This document shows positions 44,451 through 53,817 of a stretch of 64,000 nt of DNA, piece after piece. Within the stretch, counting starts at the first letter, position 1, and each line of letters starts with the position of its first letter. Position numbers and translations under genes: made by a program. The stretch lies in contig NZ_SOCA01000001.1 of the NCBI RefSeq assembly GCF_004364345.1, positions 806,001-870,000 of the forward strand. The letters run 5' to 3'. The notes below the pieces were generated by a model. The model was not told the DNA's origin and did no database searches. It was given only the letters and a program-made list of their open reading frames with translations. The DNA comes from Prosthecobacter fusiformis (lineage in GTDB: Bacteria > Verrucomicrobiota > Verrucomicrobiia > Verrucomicrobiales > Verrucomicrobiaceae).

Positions 44451-47195
44451 ATGAGCGCCGAGCCAGCCCCCGCCAAAAATTACAAAGACACCGTCCTCCT
44501 GCCGAAGACCGATTTCCCCATGAAGGCGGACCTCGTCGCCCGGGAGCCTCAGCGTCTGGCCAAGTGGCAGGAAGGCAAGCTTTACCAGCGCATCCAGGCC
44601 CAGTCCAAAGGCAAGCCCACCTTCATCCTTCATGACGGCCCACCCTTCGCCAATGGCGACGTGCACATGGGCACCGCCCTGAACAAGATCCTCAAGGACC
44701 TCATCGTGAAGTCCAAGACCATGGCCGGCTTCCACGCGCCCTTCATCCCCGGCTGGGACTGCCACGGCCTGCCCATCGAGTTCAAAGTTGTCAAACAAGC
44801 CGCCGGTCTCACCCCTGTGGAAGTCCGCCAGCGCTCCGAGGCAGAAGCCCGCAAATACATCGACATCCAGCGCAACAGCTTCAAGCGCCTCGGCGTCTTC
44901 GGCGACTGGGAGAACCCCTATCTTACCCTCAATCCCGGTTATGAAGCCGGGATCCTTCGCACCTTCGGCAAGGCCGTGGAGCAAAACCTCGTCTATCGTA
45001 TGAAGCGCCCCGTCCTCTGGAGCTACGGTGCCCAGACTGCCCTCGCTGAGGCTGAGGTCGAATACAAAGAGAAGACTAGCCCCGCTGTCTTCGTCAAATT
45101 TGCGCTGCCAAATGACTCCGCCCTCGTCATCTGGACCACCACCCCCTGGACCCTCCCGGCCAACCTCGCCATCGCCCTCCATCCGGAGTTCGAATACACC
45201 GCCGGCACCTTCATCCACGAAAACGGCCGCACGGAAAAACTCACCATCGCCACCTCCCGTGTCGAGGCTTTCTCCGCCAGCACCGGATTCAAGCTCGATG
45301 CCGAGCAGCCCGTCACGAAGCTGAAAGGCAAGGACCTCGCAGGCCAGGAAGCGCAGCATCCCTTCCTCCCCCGCACGTCCAAAGTCATCAACACCCTCTT
45401 TGTCACCGATGACACCGGCACCGGTGCCGTCCACATCGCCCCAGGCCATGGCGCGGACGACTATCAAGCCGGGCGGGAGCACGGTCTCGACATCCTCTCC
45501 CCGGTGGATGCCGATGGCAAATACACCGCCGAGGTCGGCCTGCCCGAGTTCGTCGGCAAACACGTCTTCCAGAGCAATGAAGGCATCATCGCCCTCCTCG
45601 AAGAAAAAGGTGCTCTCTTGGGTAACGAAAAGTATGTCCACCAGTACCCTCACTGCTGGCGCTCCAAGACGCCCATCATCTTCCGTGCCGTCGAGCAGTT
45701 CTTCATCAAGATCGACGACATCCGCGCCCGTGCCCTGACCGAGATCGACAAAGTCACCTGGCTGCCCGCTTGGGGACGTAACCGCATCTACGGGACGGTG
45801 GAAAGCCGCCCGGACTGGTGCATCAGTCGCCAGCGCACCTGGGGCGTCCCGCTTCCCGTCTTTTACACAGCGGAAGGCACCATCATCATGGACACCGCCA
45901 TCATCGGTAAGGTGGCTGACATTGTCGAAAAACAGGGCACCAATCTCTGGTTCGAAAAAGACGACGCCTGGTGGGCGGACGCCGTCGGCCTGCCTGCGGA
46001 CACCAAGCGTGGAAACGACACCCTCGACGTCTGGATCGACTCCGGCTGCAGCCACGTATCCGTGCTCGATCAGCACCCCGAGCTCCATGCCCCGGCTGAC
46101 ATGTACATTGAGGCCACCGACCAGCATCGCGGCTGGTTCCAGAGCAGCCTCATGATGAGTATCGTCGCCCGCAATGCCGCTCCATATAAGAGCGTCATCA
46201 CCCACGGCTTCGTCGTGGACACCAGCGGCAAAAAGATCAGCAAGAGCGACCAGGGTGCAGCAGGCAAAAGCGCCAAACCCATGACCGCCGACCACTACTA
46301 CAACACCTACGGTGCCGATATGGTCCGCCTCTGGGTTGCAAGCGTGGACTACCAAAACGAGGTGCCCTTCTCTGAAGATCTCTTCAAACAGAACAGCGAA
46401 AACTACCGCCGCATCCGCAACACGTTACGCGTCTTGTTAGGCAATCTTCATGACGAGCCCAAAAATCAGGAATCAAAAAATCCAGGTTCGACTCTAATCG
46501 ACCGCTGGATACTCGAGCGTCTCCATACCCTCACCAAGGACTGTGTGGAAGCCTACGCCACTTACGATTTCCGCAAAGTCTTCACCCTAGTGAACCAGTT
46601 CATCACAGGCGACCTCAGCTCCCTGTACATCGACATCACCAAGGACCGGATGTACTGCGATGCGGCCGACAGCCCGCGCCGTCGCGCCACCCAGGCAGCC
46701 ATCCGCGAAATCACCGAGACCCTCTGCCGCCTCCTCGCTCCCATCCTTGCCTTCACTGCCGATGAGGCCTGGGAGCATCTGGGTCATGCGGACAGCCTCC
46801 ACATGGAGCTCTTCCCACAGCCAAATCCCGACTTCGCCCCCAGCGAGGACGCCGCCACAGCCGTGGATCAGCTCCTGCAGGCCCGCGCCGTCATCCAGCA
46901 GGCCATCGAAAAAGCCCGTCAGGAAAAGAAAATCGGCTCTAACCTCGAAGCCACCGTCTCCCTCACCCTTCCAGAGAAAGGCTTCGACCACACCGTCTTT
47001 GGCGATCTCGGAACCCTGCAGGAATTCTTCATCCTGAGCGACCTCAACATCACCAAGTCCGGCACCGACCTCGCCGCCTCCGTCACCGTCTGCACCAACC
47101 CCAAGTGCGCCCGCTGCTGGAAGCTCCTCCCCGATGTCGGCACCGTCGAAGCGCACCCAACCCTCTGCGTCCGCTGCGCCGAAGCCGTGAGTTAA
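44451..47195 (+). CDS. ileS: Isoleucyl-tRNA synthetase
   Basis: 914 residues. Charges tRNA-Ile with isoleucine. The class-I signature is ANGDVHMGTALNK (HxGT form of HIGH) and the second motif is GKKISKSDQ (KISKS). The editing domain includes IWTTTPWTLPANLA and DTGTGAVHIAPGHG, and the C-terminal zinc module is CTNPKCARCW with LCVRCAEA. Length is normal for the bacterial type. It begins without a Shine-Dalgarno after CTTTTCCCGAATTTCCC. Confidence 0.98.
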   Translation: MSAEPAPAKNYKDTVLLPKTDFPMKADLVAREPQRLAKWQEGKLYQRIQAQSKGKPTFILHDGPPFANGDVHMGTALNKILKDLIVKSKTMAGFHAPFIPGWDCHGLPIEFKVVKQAAGLTPVEVRQRSEAEARKYIDIQRNSFKRLGVFGDWENPYLTLNPGYEAGILRTFGKAVEQNLVYRMKRPVLWSYGAQTALAEAEVEYKEKTSPAVFVKFALPNDSALVIWTTTPWTLPANLAIALHPEFEYTAGTFIHENGRTEKLTIATSRVEAFSASTGFKLDAEQPVTKLKGKDLAGQEAQHPFLPRTSKVINTLFVTDDTGTGAVHIAPGHGADDYQAGREHGLDILSPVDADGKYTAEVGLPEFVGKHVFQSNEGIIALLEEKGALLGNEKYVHQYPHCWRSKTPIIFRAVEQFFIKIDDIRARALTEIDKVTWLPAWGRNRIYGTVESRPDWCISRQRTWGVPLPVFYTAEGTIIMDTAIIGKVADIVEKQGTNLWFEKDDAWWADAVGLPADTKRGNDTLDVWIDSGCSHVSVLDQHPELHAPADMYIEATDQHRGWFQSSLMMSIVARNAAPYKSVITHGFVVDTSGKKISKSDQGAAGKSAKPMTADHYYNTYGADMVRLWVASVDYQNEVPFSEDLFKQNSENYRRIRNTLRVLLGNLHDEPKNQESKNPGSTLIDRWILERLHTLTKDCVEAYATYDFRKVFTLVNQFITGDLSSLYIDITKDRMYCDAADSPRRRATQAAIREITETLCRLLAPILAFTADEAWEHLGHADSLHMELFPQPNPDFAPSEDAATAVDQLLQARAVIQQAIEKARQEKKIGSNLEATVSLTLPEKGFDHTVFGDLGTLQEFFILSDLNITKSGTDLAASVTVCTNPKCARCWKLLPDVGTVEAHPTLCVRCAEAVS

Positions 47196-47330
47196 TCACT
47201 GTTTGTGGCGCCCAGACTTCAAATAAGTCTGGTTGTCACACCCCTCTGATTTCAAAGAACTCATTTTATCTGGAATGAAATTCTTGGCCCTTTGCCAAAT
47301 CCAGCTACAATGAGTGCTCACATTCCCCAT

Positions 47331-47415
47331 GCCGCTGTGGTGAAATGGTAAACACAGCAGACTTAAAATCTGCTGGGAGGTAACTCCCTTGCCGGTTCGA
47401 GTCCGGCCAGCGGCA
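47331..47415 (+). tRNA. tRNA-Leu (anticodon UAA)
   Basis: Acceptor GCCGCTG pairs with CAGCGGC. The anticodon stem-loop CAGACTTAAAATCTG places TAA in the anticodon position; there is a long variable arm, as expected for leucine tRNA, and the T-loop GTTCGAGTCC is intact. The 3' CCA is not encoded. Confidence 0.95.
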
Positions 47416-47498
47416 CCCTTGTCTTAAAAGGGTAGGCAGACTTCCACCCTTGCCCTGCCATGGAAGATGTCTTTTGATGCGCACGTAGTCCCTCATTC

Positions 47499-48998
47499 AT
47501 GCGTCTTCTGCTCCGCTCCCTATCTGTCCTCCTTTTCTCTACCCTGGTCATACGTTCTGTAGAACCGACCAACGCCAAAGAACTGGCCGAGAAAAAAGTC
47601 GCCGCTCAAAAGGACCTGTCTGAAAAATTCGCCCTCTGGAAAGCCACTCTTCCACCTGAACAGCAGGCCTGGGAAACCGTTTTGGAGGAAAACCTGGGCA
47701 TGGGTTTTTATCTCCCTATTTATCAGCGGGAGAAACTGGAAGGCAAAGTCACCGCCTGGGATTACGTGGAGGATGATCCCAAGCTCCCCCGCGTCCTGCT
47801 GATCGGGGATTCCATCTCACGGGGATATACCCTGGCCACCCGCAAAGCCCTGGCGGGCACGGCCAATCTTCACCGTGCCCCGGAAAATTGCGGCCCCACT
47901 ACCAACGGCCTCAAAAAACTGTCCATTTGGTTAGGCCAGGGCAAATGGGACATCATTCATTTCAACTTCGGCATCCATGACCGCAAGACTCCCCTGGCCG
48001 ATTACGAGCAACGGTTGGACGCCATTGCCACCCAACTCAAAGCCACCGGTGCCACAGTCATCTGGGCCAGCACCACACCCGTGGCTGAAGGCGGTATGAA
48101 AGACGCTACCAATGCCGATATCATCGCCCGCAACGAAGTCGCCGCGCGCGTCATGCAAAAGCACGGCATCAGCATCAACGATCTTTATACCTGGATCCAG
48201 CCTGACCTGACCACGCTGCAAAACCCCAAAGACGTACACTTCAGCAATGCTGGTTATACCCGCATGGCCGAAAAGGTCGCAGGCTCCATCACCAAGATCA
48301 TTCCCACACTCACCACGGTCAACACCGCCATCATCCCCGTCGGCAAACTGGAAAAGGACGGCTACGAATGGGAGCAGCGTCATGCCGAGGTCATGGAGAT
48401 CAAGGACAGCATCAACCCCGAAATCATCCTCATTGGTGATTCCATCACCCATTTCTGGGGCGGTCAGCCAAGTGGCGACAAAAAAGGCACCCGCGGCACT
48501 GAATCCTGGCATACTCTTTTCAGCGACCGCCGCGTGCTAAATCTCGGATTCGGATGGGACCGCACTCAAAACGTCCTGAAACGCATTCAGTTAGGTGAAC
48601 TCGATGGTCTTACCCCCAAGACTATCATCATCCACATCGGCACGAACAACACTTCCAAGACCGTCAATGCCCGAAACAATACCCCGGCAGAGATCGCTGA
48701 AGGCATCACTCTCATCATTGAAAAAGCCCAGACCAAATGCCCCGGTGCAAAGATCATCCTTATGGCCATCTTCCCCCGTGGAAAATCCGCCACCGAACCC
48801 AGACGTGCACTCTTGAAAGACATCAATCAACGCTTGGCACCACTGGGCAGCAAACCAGGCGTCACCTTTCTCGACATCACGGAAAAGTGGCTGGAACCCG
48901 ATGGCACATTGTCCAAAGACATCATGCCCGATGGCGTCCACCCCAGCCAGAAGGGATATGCCATCTGGGCGGAAGCCTTGAAAGCACACCTGCCATAG
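47499..48998 (+). CDS. Secreted protein with two SGNH/GDSL hydrolase domains
   Basis: 499 residues with an N-terminal signal peptide. Domain 1 (about 95-265): nucleophile VLLIGDSISRGY, block III FGIHD and catalytic Asp-His in KDVHFSNAGY. Domain 2 (about 305-499): ILIGDSITHFWGG, HIGTNNTS and DGVHPSQKGY. Both catalytic sets look complete. SGNH enzymes of this type are often carbohydrate or acyl esterases, and the second domain resembles PAF acetylhydrolase-like sugar esterases. A tandem fusion is uncommon. Confidence 0.9.
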   Translation: MRLLLRSLSVLLFSTLVIRSVEPTNAKELAEKKVAAQKDLSEKFALWKATLPPEQQAWETVLEENLGMGFYLPIYQREKLEGKVTAWDYVEDDPKLPRVLLIGDSISRGYTLATRKALAGTANLHRAPENCGPTTNGLKKLSIWLGQGKWDIIHFNFGIHDRKTPLADYEQRLDAIATQLKATGATVIWASTTPVAEGGMKDATNADIIARNEVAARVMQKHGISINDLYTWIQPDLTTLQNPKDVHFSNAGYTRMAEKVAGSITKIIPTLTTVNTAIIPVGKLEKDGYEWEQRHAEVMEIKDSINPEIILIGDSITHFWGGQPSGDKKGTRGTESWHTLFSDRRVLNLGFGWDRTQNVLKRIQLGELDGLTPKTIIIHIGTNNTSKTVNARNNTPAEIAEGITLIIEKAQTKCPGAKIILMAIFPRGKSATEPRRALLKDINQRLAPLGSKPGVTFLDITEKWLEPDGTLSKDIMPDGVHPSQKGYAIWAEALKAHLP

Positions 48999-49043
48999 CC
49001 AGACGTTGTGGACGACCGTGCATGACTATTGCAGACTCGCCCC

Positions 49044-49223
49044 ATGCCCTCCTTGCCCAAGCGACCCGGCCCGTACATCCTCACGCTCCTTCTTATCATT
49101 CTCGGCATCCTCACCCTCTGGATGCTGAAGGTCATCGATGACCCCGCCGTCAGAAGAGCTATCGAGGCCAACAAAGCCTCTCGGGAAAAACTCAAAAGCG
49201 AACCCACCCTAACACCTCCGTAA
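49044..49223 (+). CDS. Small single-pass membrane protein
   Basis: 59 residues from the ATG at 49044 (the frame starts earlier with a TTG). One membrane helix, YILTLLLIILGILTLWML, then a charged helix. No family recognised. It follows the SGNH gene by 45 bases and may be part of its operon. Confidence 0.5.
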   Translation: MPSLPKRPGPYILTLLLIILGILTLWMLKVIDDPAVRRAIEANKASREKLKSEPTLTPP

Positions 49224-49307
49224 GCGCCATCATCGCAGCACCGATGACCGTATTCAAGGCAGCCCCGCGCGAAACGGGGCCACCCCTGAACCAACGAGAC
49301 CGCAGGA

Positions 49308-50822
49308 TCAATAGCTCCTCGCAAAAATCACCCTCTTGCTGCTGGGTTTGCCCGTCAGGAAACACTTCCCTTCCTCAGCAAACTCATCGCTGATCGGCAC
49401 GCAGCGGATCGTCACCTTCATATCCTTGGCGATTTTGTCTTCCTCCTCATTGCTCCCGGCCCAGTGCATCAGAGCGAAGCCGCCTGGGCTGCCTTCAGCA
49501 AAGAATGCCTGGAATTCCTCCATCGTCTCCATCTTCTTCATGTTTGCATCCCGCATTTCCGTCGCACGGGCCAGCAATGCATCTTGGATCTCCTGAAGCT
49601 TCTCCGTCACATCGCGGAGGAAGTCTTCCTTGCCCACGATCTCCTTGGCCTTCGGTCCCTGGTCACGGCGGCACACCGCCACGCTGCGGCTGGTGATGTC
49701 ACGCGGCCCCATTTCCACACGCAGAGGCACCCCTTTCTTGATCCATTCCCAGTTCTTCGCCCCGCCCTGCAGGTCGCGCTTGTCCACATGCACCCGCAGC
49801 AGTTCACCATGGAAAGTCTGCGTCCGCAGCGTCTTCGCCAGCGCTTCACAGGCATCGATCACCTCCTGCCGGGTATCCGGCTTCGGCGTAACCGGAAGGA
49901 TGACAATCTGGTACGGAGCCATGCGTGGTGGCATGATCACACCGTCATCATCCCCATGCGCCATGATCAGCGTACCGATCAGTCGCGTGCTCATGCCCCA
50001 GCTCGTCGTGTGTGCAAACTGGCGCGTGTTGTCACGGCCCAGGAACTGGATGTTCGCCGCTTTGGCAAAGTTCTGCCCCAGATAATGGGACGTCCCCGCC
50101 TGGATCGCTTTCCGGTCCTGCACCATCGCTTCCACCGTAAAAGTATTCACCGCACCAGGGAAGCGCTCGTTCTCCGTCTTCTCCCCAGGGATCACCGGGA
50201 TAGCCAGATGGTTGCGCAGGAAGTCGGCATACACCTTGTGCATCAGCTTGGTTTCTTCCATCGCCTCCTCCTCCGTCTCATGCGCTGTATGCCCTTCCTG
50301 CCACAGGAATTCCGCCGTGCGCAAGAACAGGCGAGGCCGCATCTCCCAGCGCATCACATTGGCCCACTGGTTGATCAGCAATGGCAGGTCGCGATAGCTC
50401 TGCACCCAGCGCGCAAAGGCCGCGCCAATGATCGTCTCGGATGTCGGCCGGATCACAAAAGGCTCCTCAAGTTTTCCGGTTGGGATCATCTTGGTCGTTC
50501 CGTCCGGCTGCTTCTGCGCCTCCAACCGGTGATGCGTCACCACCGCACACTCCGTGGCAAAACCTTCCGCATGCTGCGCTTCCTTCTCCAGATAGCTCAG
50601 CGGGATCAGCAGCGGGAAATAGGCATTCACATGTCCCGTTTCCTTAAACTTCACATCCAGTTGCTTCTGGATGTTCTCCCACAGTCCATAGCCCCACGGC
50701 TTGATCACCATGCACCCACGCACCTCCGAGTTCTCCGCCATGTCGGCGGCTCGGACGACTTGTTGATACCACTCAGGAAAATCTTTCTCGCGGGTCGGGG
50801 AAATAGCAGGGGCTTGGCTCAT
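49308..50822 (-). CDS. proS: Prolyl-tRNA synthetase, archaeal/eukaryotic-type (ProS3)
   Basis: About 504 residues from MSQAPAISPTREKDFPEW (50822). Class-II synthetase with motif 2 VMRWEMRPRLFLRTAEFLWQ, motif 3 GMSTRLIGTLIMAHGD and the anticodon-binding domain. It lacks the long editing insertion of the standard bacterial ProRS and ends KRVIFARSY, as in the ProS3 type. Charges tRNA-Pro. The frame extends 11 codons upstream, but this Met matches the family N-terminus better. Confidence 0.96.
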   Translation of the reverse strand: MSQAPAISPTREKDFPEWYQQVVRAADMAENSEVRGCMVIKPWGYGLWENIQKQLDVKFKETGHVNAYFPLLIPLSYLEKEAQHAEGFATECAVVTHHRLEAQKQPDGTTKMIPTGKLEEPFVIRPTSETIIGAAFARWVQSYRDLPLLINQWANVMRWEMRPRLFLRTAEFLWQEGHTAHETEEEAMEETKLMHKVYADFLRNHLAIPVIPGEKTENERFPGAVNTFTVEAMVQDRKAIQAGTSHYLGQNFAKAANIQFLGRDNTRQFAHTTSWGMSTRLIGTLIMAHGDDDGVIMPPRMAPYQIVILPVTPKPDTRQEVIDACEALAKTLRTQTFHGELLRVHVDKRDLQGGAKNWEWIKKGVPLRVEMGPRDITSRSVAVCRRDQGPKAKEIVGKEDFLRDVTEKLQEIQDALLARATEMRDANMKKMETMEEFQAFFAEGSPGGFALMHWAGSNEEEDKIAKDMKVTIRCVPISDEFAEEGKCFLTGKPSSKRVIFARSY

Positions 50823-50905
50823 GATCGGACTCGCATAGTAAGACCATTCGGCCAACGGTCAATCATCGGCCTGTTCGTTCGATGAACAACTGCACGCCAG
50901 CCAGA

Positions 50906-51463
50906 TCACTCAAACCGCACCGATTTCACGATCGTTTCCCCGATGAAAACAGAACGCGAACCCGTGTTTTCAAAAATACACATGACCATCCAGTAGCGGG
51001 AGCCCTTGATCACATAGACACCCTCCACCCGCAACTCTTTGCCAAAGCGATTCGCCTTGAAGGAAAGCCGGACCGCCGAATCCGCCCCTGGAATGACCAC
51101 GTCCTGGATGTTTCGGGTAGGGTTCTGGATGCCCTCCAGTTTACTGATGCCATCAGCTGATCCGCCAGCAGCTCCTTGAAGACTGAGAATACTGATGTCC
51201 TTAAACTCTTGGGATTCTATACTGACTTCCACGCCCTCCGCCACCGCCCCCAAAGACTCCCGGCTCACAAGCAAGTCGTCGAGGCCAGGAATGGGCTTTG
51301 ACACCTTTTTCTCTAAAGTGACAGGGCAGTTTAACTTCAGTCCGCTCACATCCCGCAGACTGCTCGCAGCAGGAGGGGCCGTTTGGCCTTGCACCTGGCT
51401 GCCTACCCCAGTCAAACAAAATAAAAATGCGGATGCCAGTAAATAGGAACGGACGTTGTTCAT
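50906..51463 (-). CDS. Secreted hypothetical protein
   Basis: 185 residues from MNNVRSYLLASAFLFCLTGV (51463), a signal peptide with cleavage near VQGQ. The rest is beta-rich with Val, Ser and Gly, ending in GSRYWMVMCIFENTGSRSVF. No family recognised. A longer frame starts 19 codons upstream. Confidence 0.75.
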   Translation of the reverse strand: MNNVRSYLLASAFLFCLTGVGSQVQGQTAPPAASSLRDVSGLKLNCPVTLEKKVSKPIPGLDDLLVSRESLGAVAEGVEVSIESQEFKDISILSLQGAAGGSADGISKLEGIQNPTRNIQDVVIPGADSAVRLSFKANRFGKELRVEGVYVIKGSRYWMVMCIFENTGSRSVFIGETIVKSVRFE

Positions 51464-51605
51464 ACGAGCGTTAAAAATAACACCGGCAAACTGCCCATTC
51501 CACATCAACGGATCAATCATATTTATCGAAAATTACAGTCCGCCTCCTAAATCAGAGCCACATCCTCCACTTGGCAAACACACCATTCCGGCAAGTTTAA
51601 TTCTC

Positions 51606-52478
51606 ATGCATTATGACATCGCCATCAAACGGCTCATGGAAATGGGCGGCACCGGAATATTGCGCACCATCGCTGGCCTGGAATTGAGAGAACTCCGCAC
51701 CCTGGATGAGTTGCCGCAGGAACAGACAGCTCTTCTCCGCTGCGATTATGCCGCCCAGTTTACGGATATGCAGGGTGGCGAGGGCATTGTGCTGGTGGAG
51801 TTTCAAACACGATGGCAGGAGGACAAGATTCTCGATCTCGTCGCCTATACCGTCCAAAGAATGAGGCGGCATAAACTCCCCGTCATTCCCATCATGCTCC
51901 TTTTTAACCCGCATTCAGCTGCGCGGGACTTTTTTGAGCGGGGTCCACTCCGCCGGTTTGAATTTCGCCTCGTTAAGATCTGGGAAATCGAGGCGGCAGA
52001 CCTGCTCGCCACTGACCAGCCCTGGCTTTGGGCACTGAGCCCCCTGACACACGATGGCGTTGCAGCCGCAGGGAAAGTGGATAACTTATTGCACACGGCA
52101 CCCGTATCTAAAACCGAGAGAAGTGATCTTCTGACCATTTTTGTCATTTTTATGGGCATGCGAGACACTCTAGTCACCCAGCAAATCATCGAACGAAGGA
52201 GAGAGCTTATGATCGAATCCCCATTCTACGAAATGATCAAGCAGGAAGGCCGGGAAGAAGGCCGGGAAGAAGGCCGTGAGGCGGGTCGAGAAGAAGGCCT
52301 GGTGAAGGGCCTGCGTGGTTCGTTGCTGGATGTCCTCAGCGTGCACCTTGGAGAAATTCCACTTCCCTTGCAAAGCCGCATCGCAGCCGTCAATGACGCA
52401 GTCCTGCTCAGGCAGTGGTTCCAGATCGCGCTCAGGTGCAAATCCCTCGCGGAATTTGAAAAGCGCCTGGACGGCTGA
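51606..52478 (+). CDS. Rpn family PD-(D/E)XK nuclease/recombination protein
   Basis: About 290 residues from the ATG at 51606. Pattern of the Rpn/transposase_31-type family: an N-terminal PD-(D/E)XK nuclease core with acidic residues in LLRCDYAAQF and the E-x-Q motif VLVEFQTRWQ, then a helical region and a charged repeat tract GREEGREEGREAGREEG. Rpn proteins promote recombination and are often carried in variable regions. No insertion-sequence ends were found. Confidence 0.8.
   Translation: MHYDIAIKRLMEMGGTGILRTIAGLELRELRTLDELPQEQTALLRCDYAAQFTDMQGGEGIVLVEFQTRWQEDKILDLVAYTVQRMRRHKLPVIPIMLLFNPHSAARDFFERGPLRRFEFRLVKIWEIEAADLLATDQPWLWALSPLTHDGVAAAGKVDNLLHTAPVSKTERSDLLTIFVIFMGMRDTLVTQQIIERRRELMIESPFYEMIKQEGREEGREEGREAGREEGLVKGLRGSLLDVLSVHLGEIPLPLQSRIAAVNDAVLLRQWFQIALRCKSLAEFEKRLDG
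52248..52307 (+). repeat. 12-base tandem repeats in the Rpn-family gene
   Basis: Five units of 12 bases, the first two identical (GGCCGGGAAGAA), the others diverged, encoding GREE/GREA/GLVK units. The in-frame length can expand or shrink by four residues without a frameshift. Confidence 0.75.
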
Positions 52479-52480
52479 CC

Positions 52481-53551
52481 TCACGCCCACGCCTTCCGGA
52501 GCACGCGCAAAAAGTTCCCGCTCATCACGTTCTCGATGTCTGTTGACGCATAGCCCCGTTTCGCCAGCAGGTCGGGGATACGCACCAGATCCGCGATGGT
52601 ATCCAGGTCCTCAGGCGTTTGCTCGGTCCCATAGCCGCCATCCAGATCCGTGCCGATTCCTGAATGCAACGCATTCCCCGCCAATTGGCAGATGTGGTCG
52701 ATATGATCGCAGATCACTTCCAGTTTCAGTCCCGCCTCCTGCGGCGTCGTCTTCCCGCGGGTCCACCCCGGGATCATCATCCAGGCATCCAGCGCCGCGC
52801 CTAAAACCGCCCCTCGCTCAATCAATGCCTTGATTTGTTCATCGCTAAACTGGCGCACATCCGGCACCAGCGCACGGCAGTTGCTGTGGCTCGCCCAGAT
52901 CGTCCCTTGAAAAAGATCCAGCGCCTCCCAAAAGCAGCCATCTGAAAGATGCGTCACATCCAGGATCATCCCCAGCCGGTCCATCTCCCGGATCAGTTCC
53001 TTCCCCTGCGCAGGCAGCCCGCCTACCTGGTCATGCCCCAGCGCATAACGGCATACCCCATAATGCGCAGGCCCCATCGCCCGCAGCCCCTGCTCCCAAT
53101 GCCGCTCCAGGTCTCCCACCCGGCGGATGCTGTCCGCACCCTCCAGGCTCAAAATGTACCCGATCGGCTTGCCCTCACTCGGCGTCCCGTCCGTCCAAAG
53201 CTGGACCAGCGCCTCCAGCCCACGCAGATCCAGGATCTGCCGCATCTGCCCGTCCTCCTCCATCGCCCTGTACCAGGCCAGTTGCCCCTGCGTCTGCGCA
53301 TAGGCCTGCTCGGGGGACATCCAGTTCGCCATGGGTCGCGCCCCCACCATGCATCCCGCCAGTTGCGTCGCCACACACAGCCCCACCTCCGCTTTCCTCA
53401 TCTCTGGAAACGCCGTCGTCCCTGCCGCCCGTCCTTTGAGATCCATCATCCCCTCTTCCCGGCGGCGTATCTCATGCACTGGCAGGCGCAGGTCGCGGTT
53501 ATATTCCAGGGCATTCAGACTGAGGTCCAGATGAGCGTCAAAAGTGAGCAT
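52481..53551 (-). CDS. Membrane dipeptidase (M19 family)
   Basis: About 356 residues from MLTFDAHLDL (53551); the frame is open further upstream without support. Zinc residues fit the M19 fold: FDAHLDL (HxD), LSLEGADSI (Glu), ASHSNCRAL (His) and GTDLDGGYG (Asp). Hydrolyses dipeptides, perhaps D-amino-acid containing ones from wall turnover. Its stop lies three bases from that of the convergent Rpn gene. Confidence 0.92.
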   Translation of the reverse strand: MLTFDAHLDLSLNALEYNRDLRLPVHEIRRREEGMMDLKGRAAGTTAFPEMRKAEVGLCVATQLAGCMVGARPMANWMSPEQAYAQTQGQLAWYRAMEEDGQMRQILDLRGLEALVQLWTDGTPSEGKPIGYILSLEGADSIRRVGDLERHWEQGLRAMGPAHYGVCRYALGHDQVGGLPAQGKELIREMDRLGMILDVTHLSDGCFWEALDLFQGTIWASHSNCRALVPDVRQFSDEQIKALIERGAVLGAALDAWMMIPGWTRGKTTPQEAGLKLEVICDHIDHICQLAGNALHSGIGTDLDGGYGTEQTPEDLDTIADLVRIPDLLAKRGYASTDIENVMSGNFLRVLRKAWA

Positions 53552-53630
53552 GGGTGAGACTGGAACGTGCCCAATCCCCACTTTATGCGCACAGAAAGCA
53601 CCAGCTTCCATATTGATATACCTGCTGGAA

Positions 53631-53674
53631 GTAGCCCGCTCAGTCCCCTGAGCGGACAGCCACCTCGAAGCCCA
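53631..53674 (-). repeat. Dispersed palindromic repeat, family B, copy 2
   Basis: GTAGCCCGCTCAGTCCCCTG followed by AGCGGACAGC and CTCGAAGCCCA. It is the reverse complement of 4707-4749 with a few differences, showing an inverted pair about 49 kb apart. It lies upstream of the dipeptidase gene. Confidence 0.65.
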
Positions 53675-53817
53675 AACCTTTCCACTCTTTTCCAACTCCC
53701 GCCGAAACCCCTCTTGCCCCTCCCTCTCTCATTCCGGATACCCTCATCTCTACAGGATAAGAACCCCGCTCCCTCATTGACCTCCGCCCTCTCCTGCGAA
53801 TGGTTCCATCCCCCGCC

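Noticed and set aside
44403-46355. 650-codon minus-strand open frame
   Set aside because: Antisense to ileS; no domain or start signal.
49464-50885. 473-codon plus-strand open frame
   Set aside because: Antisense shadow of proS, rich in His/Arg/Leu from reverse codons.
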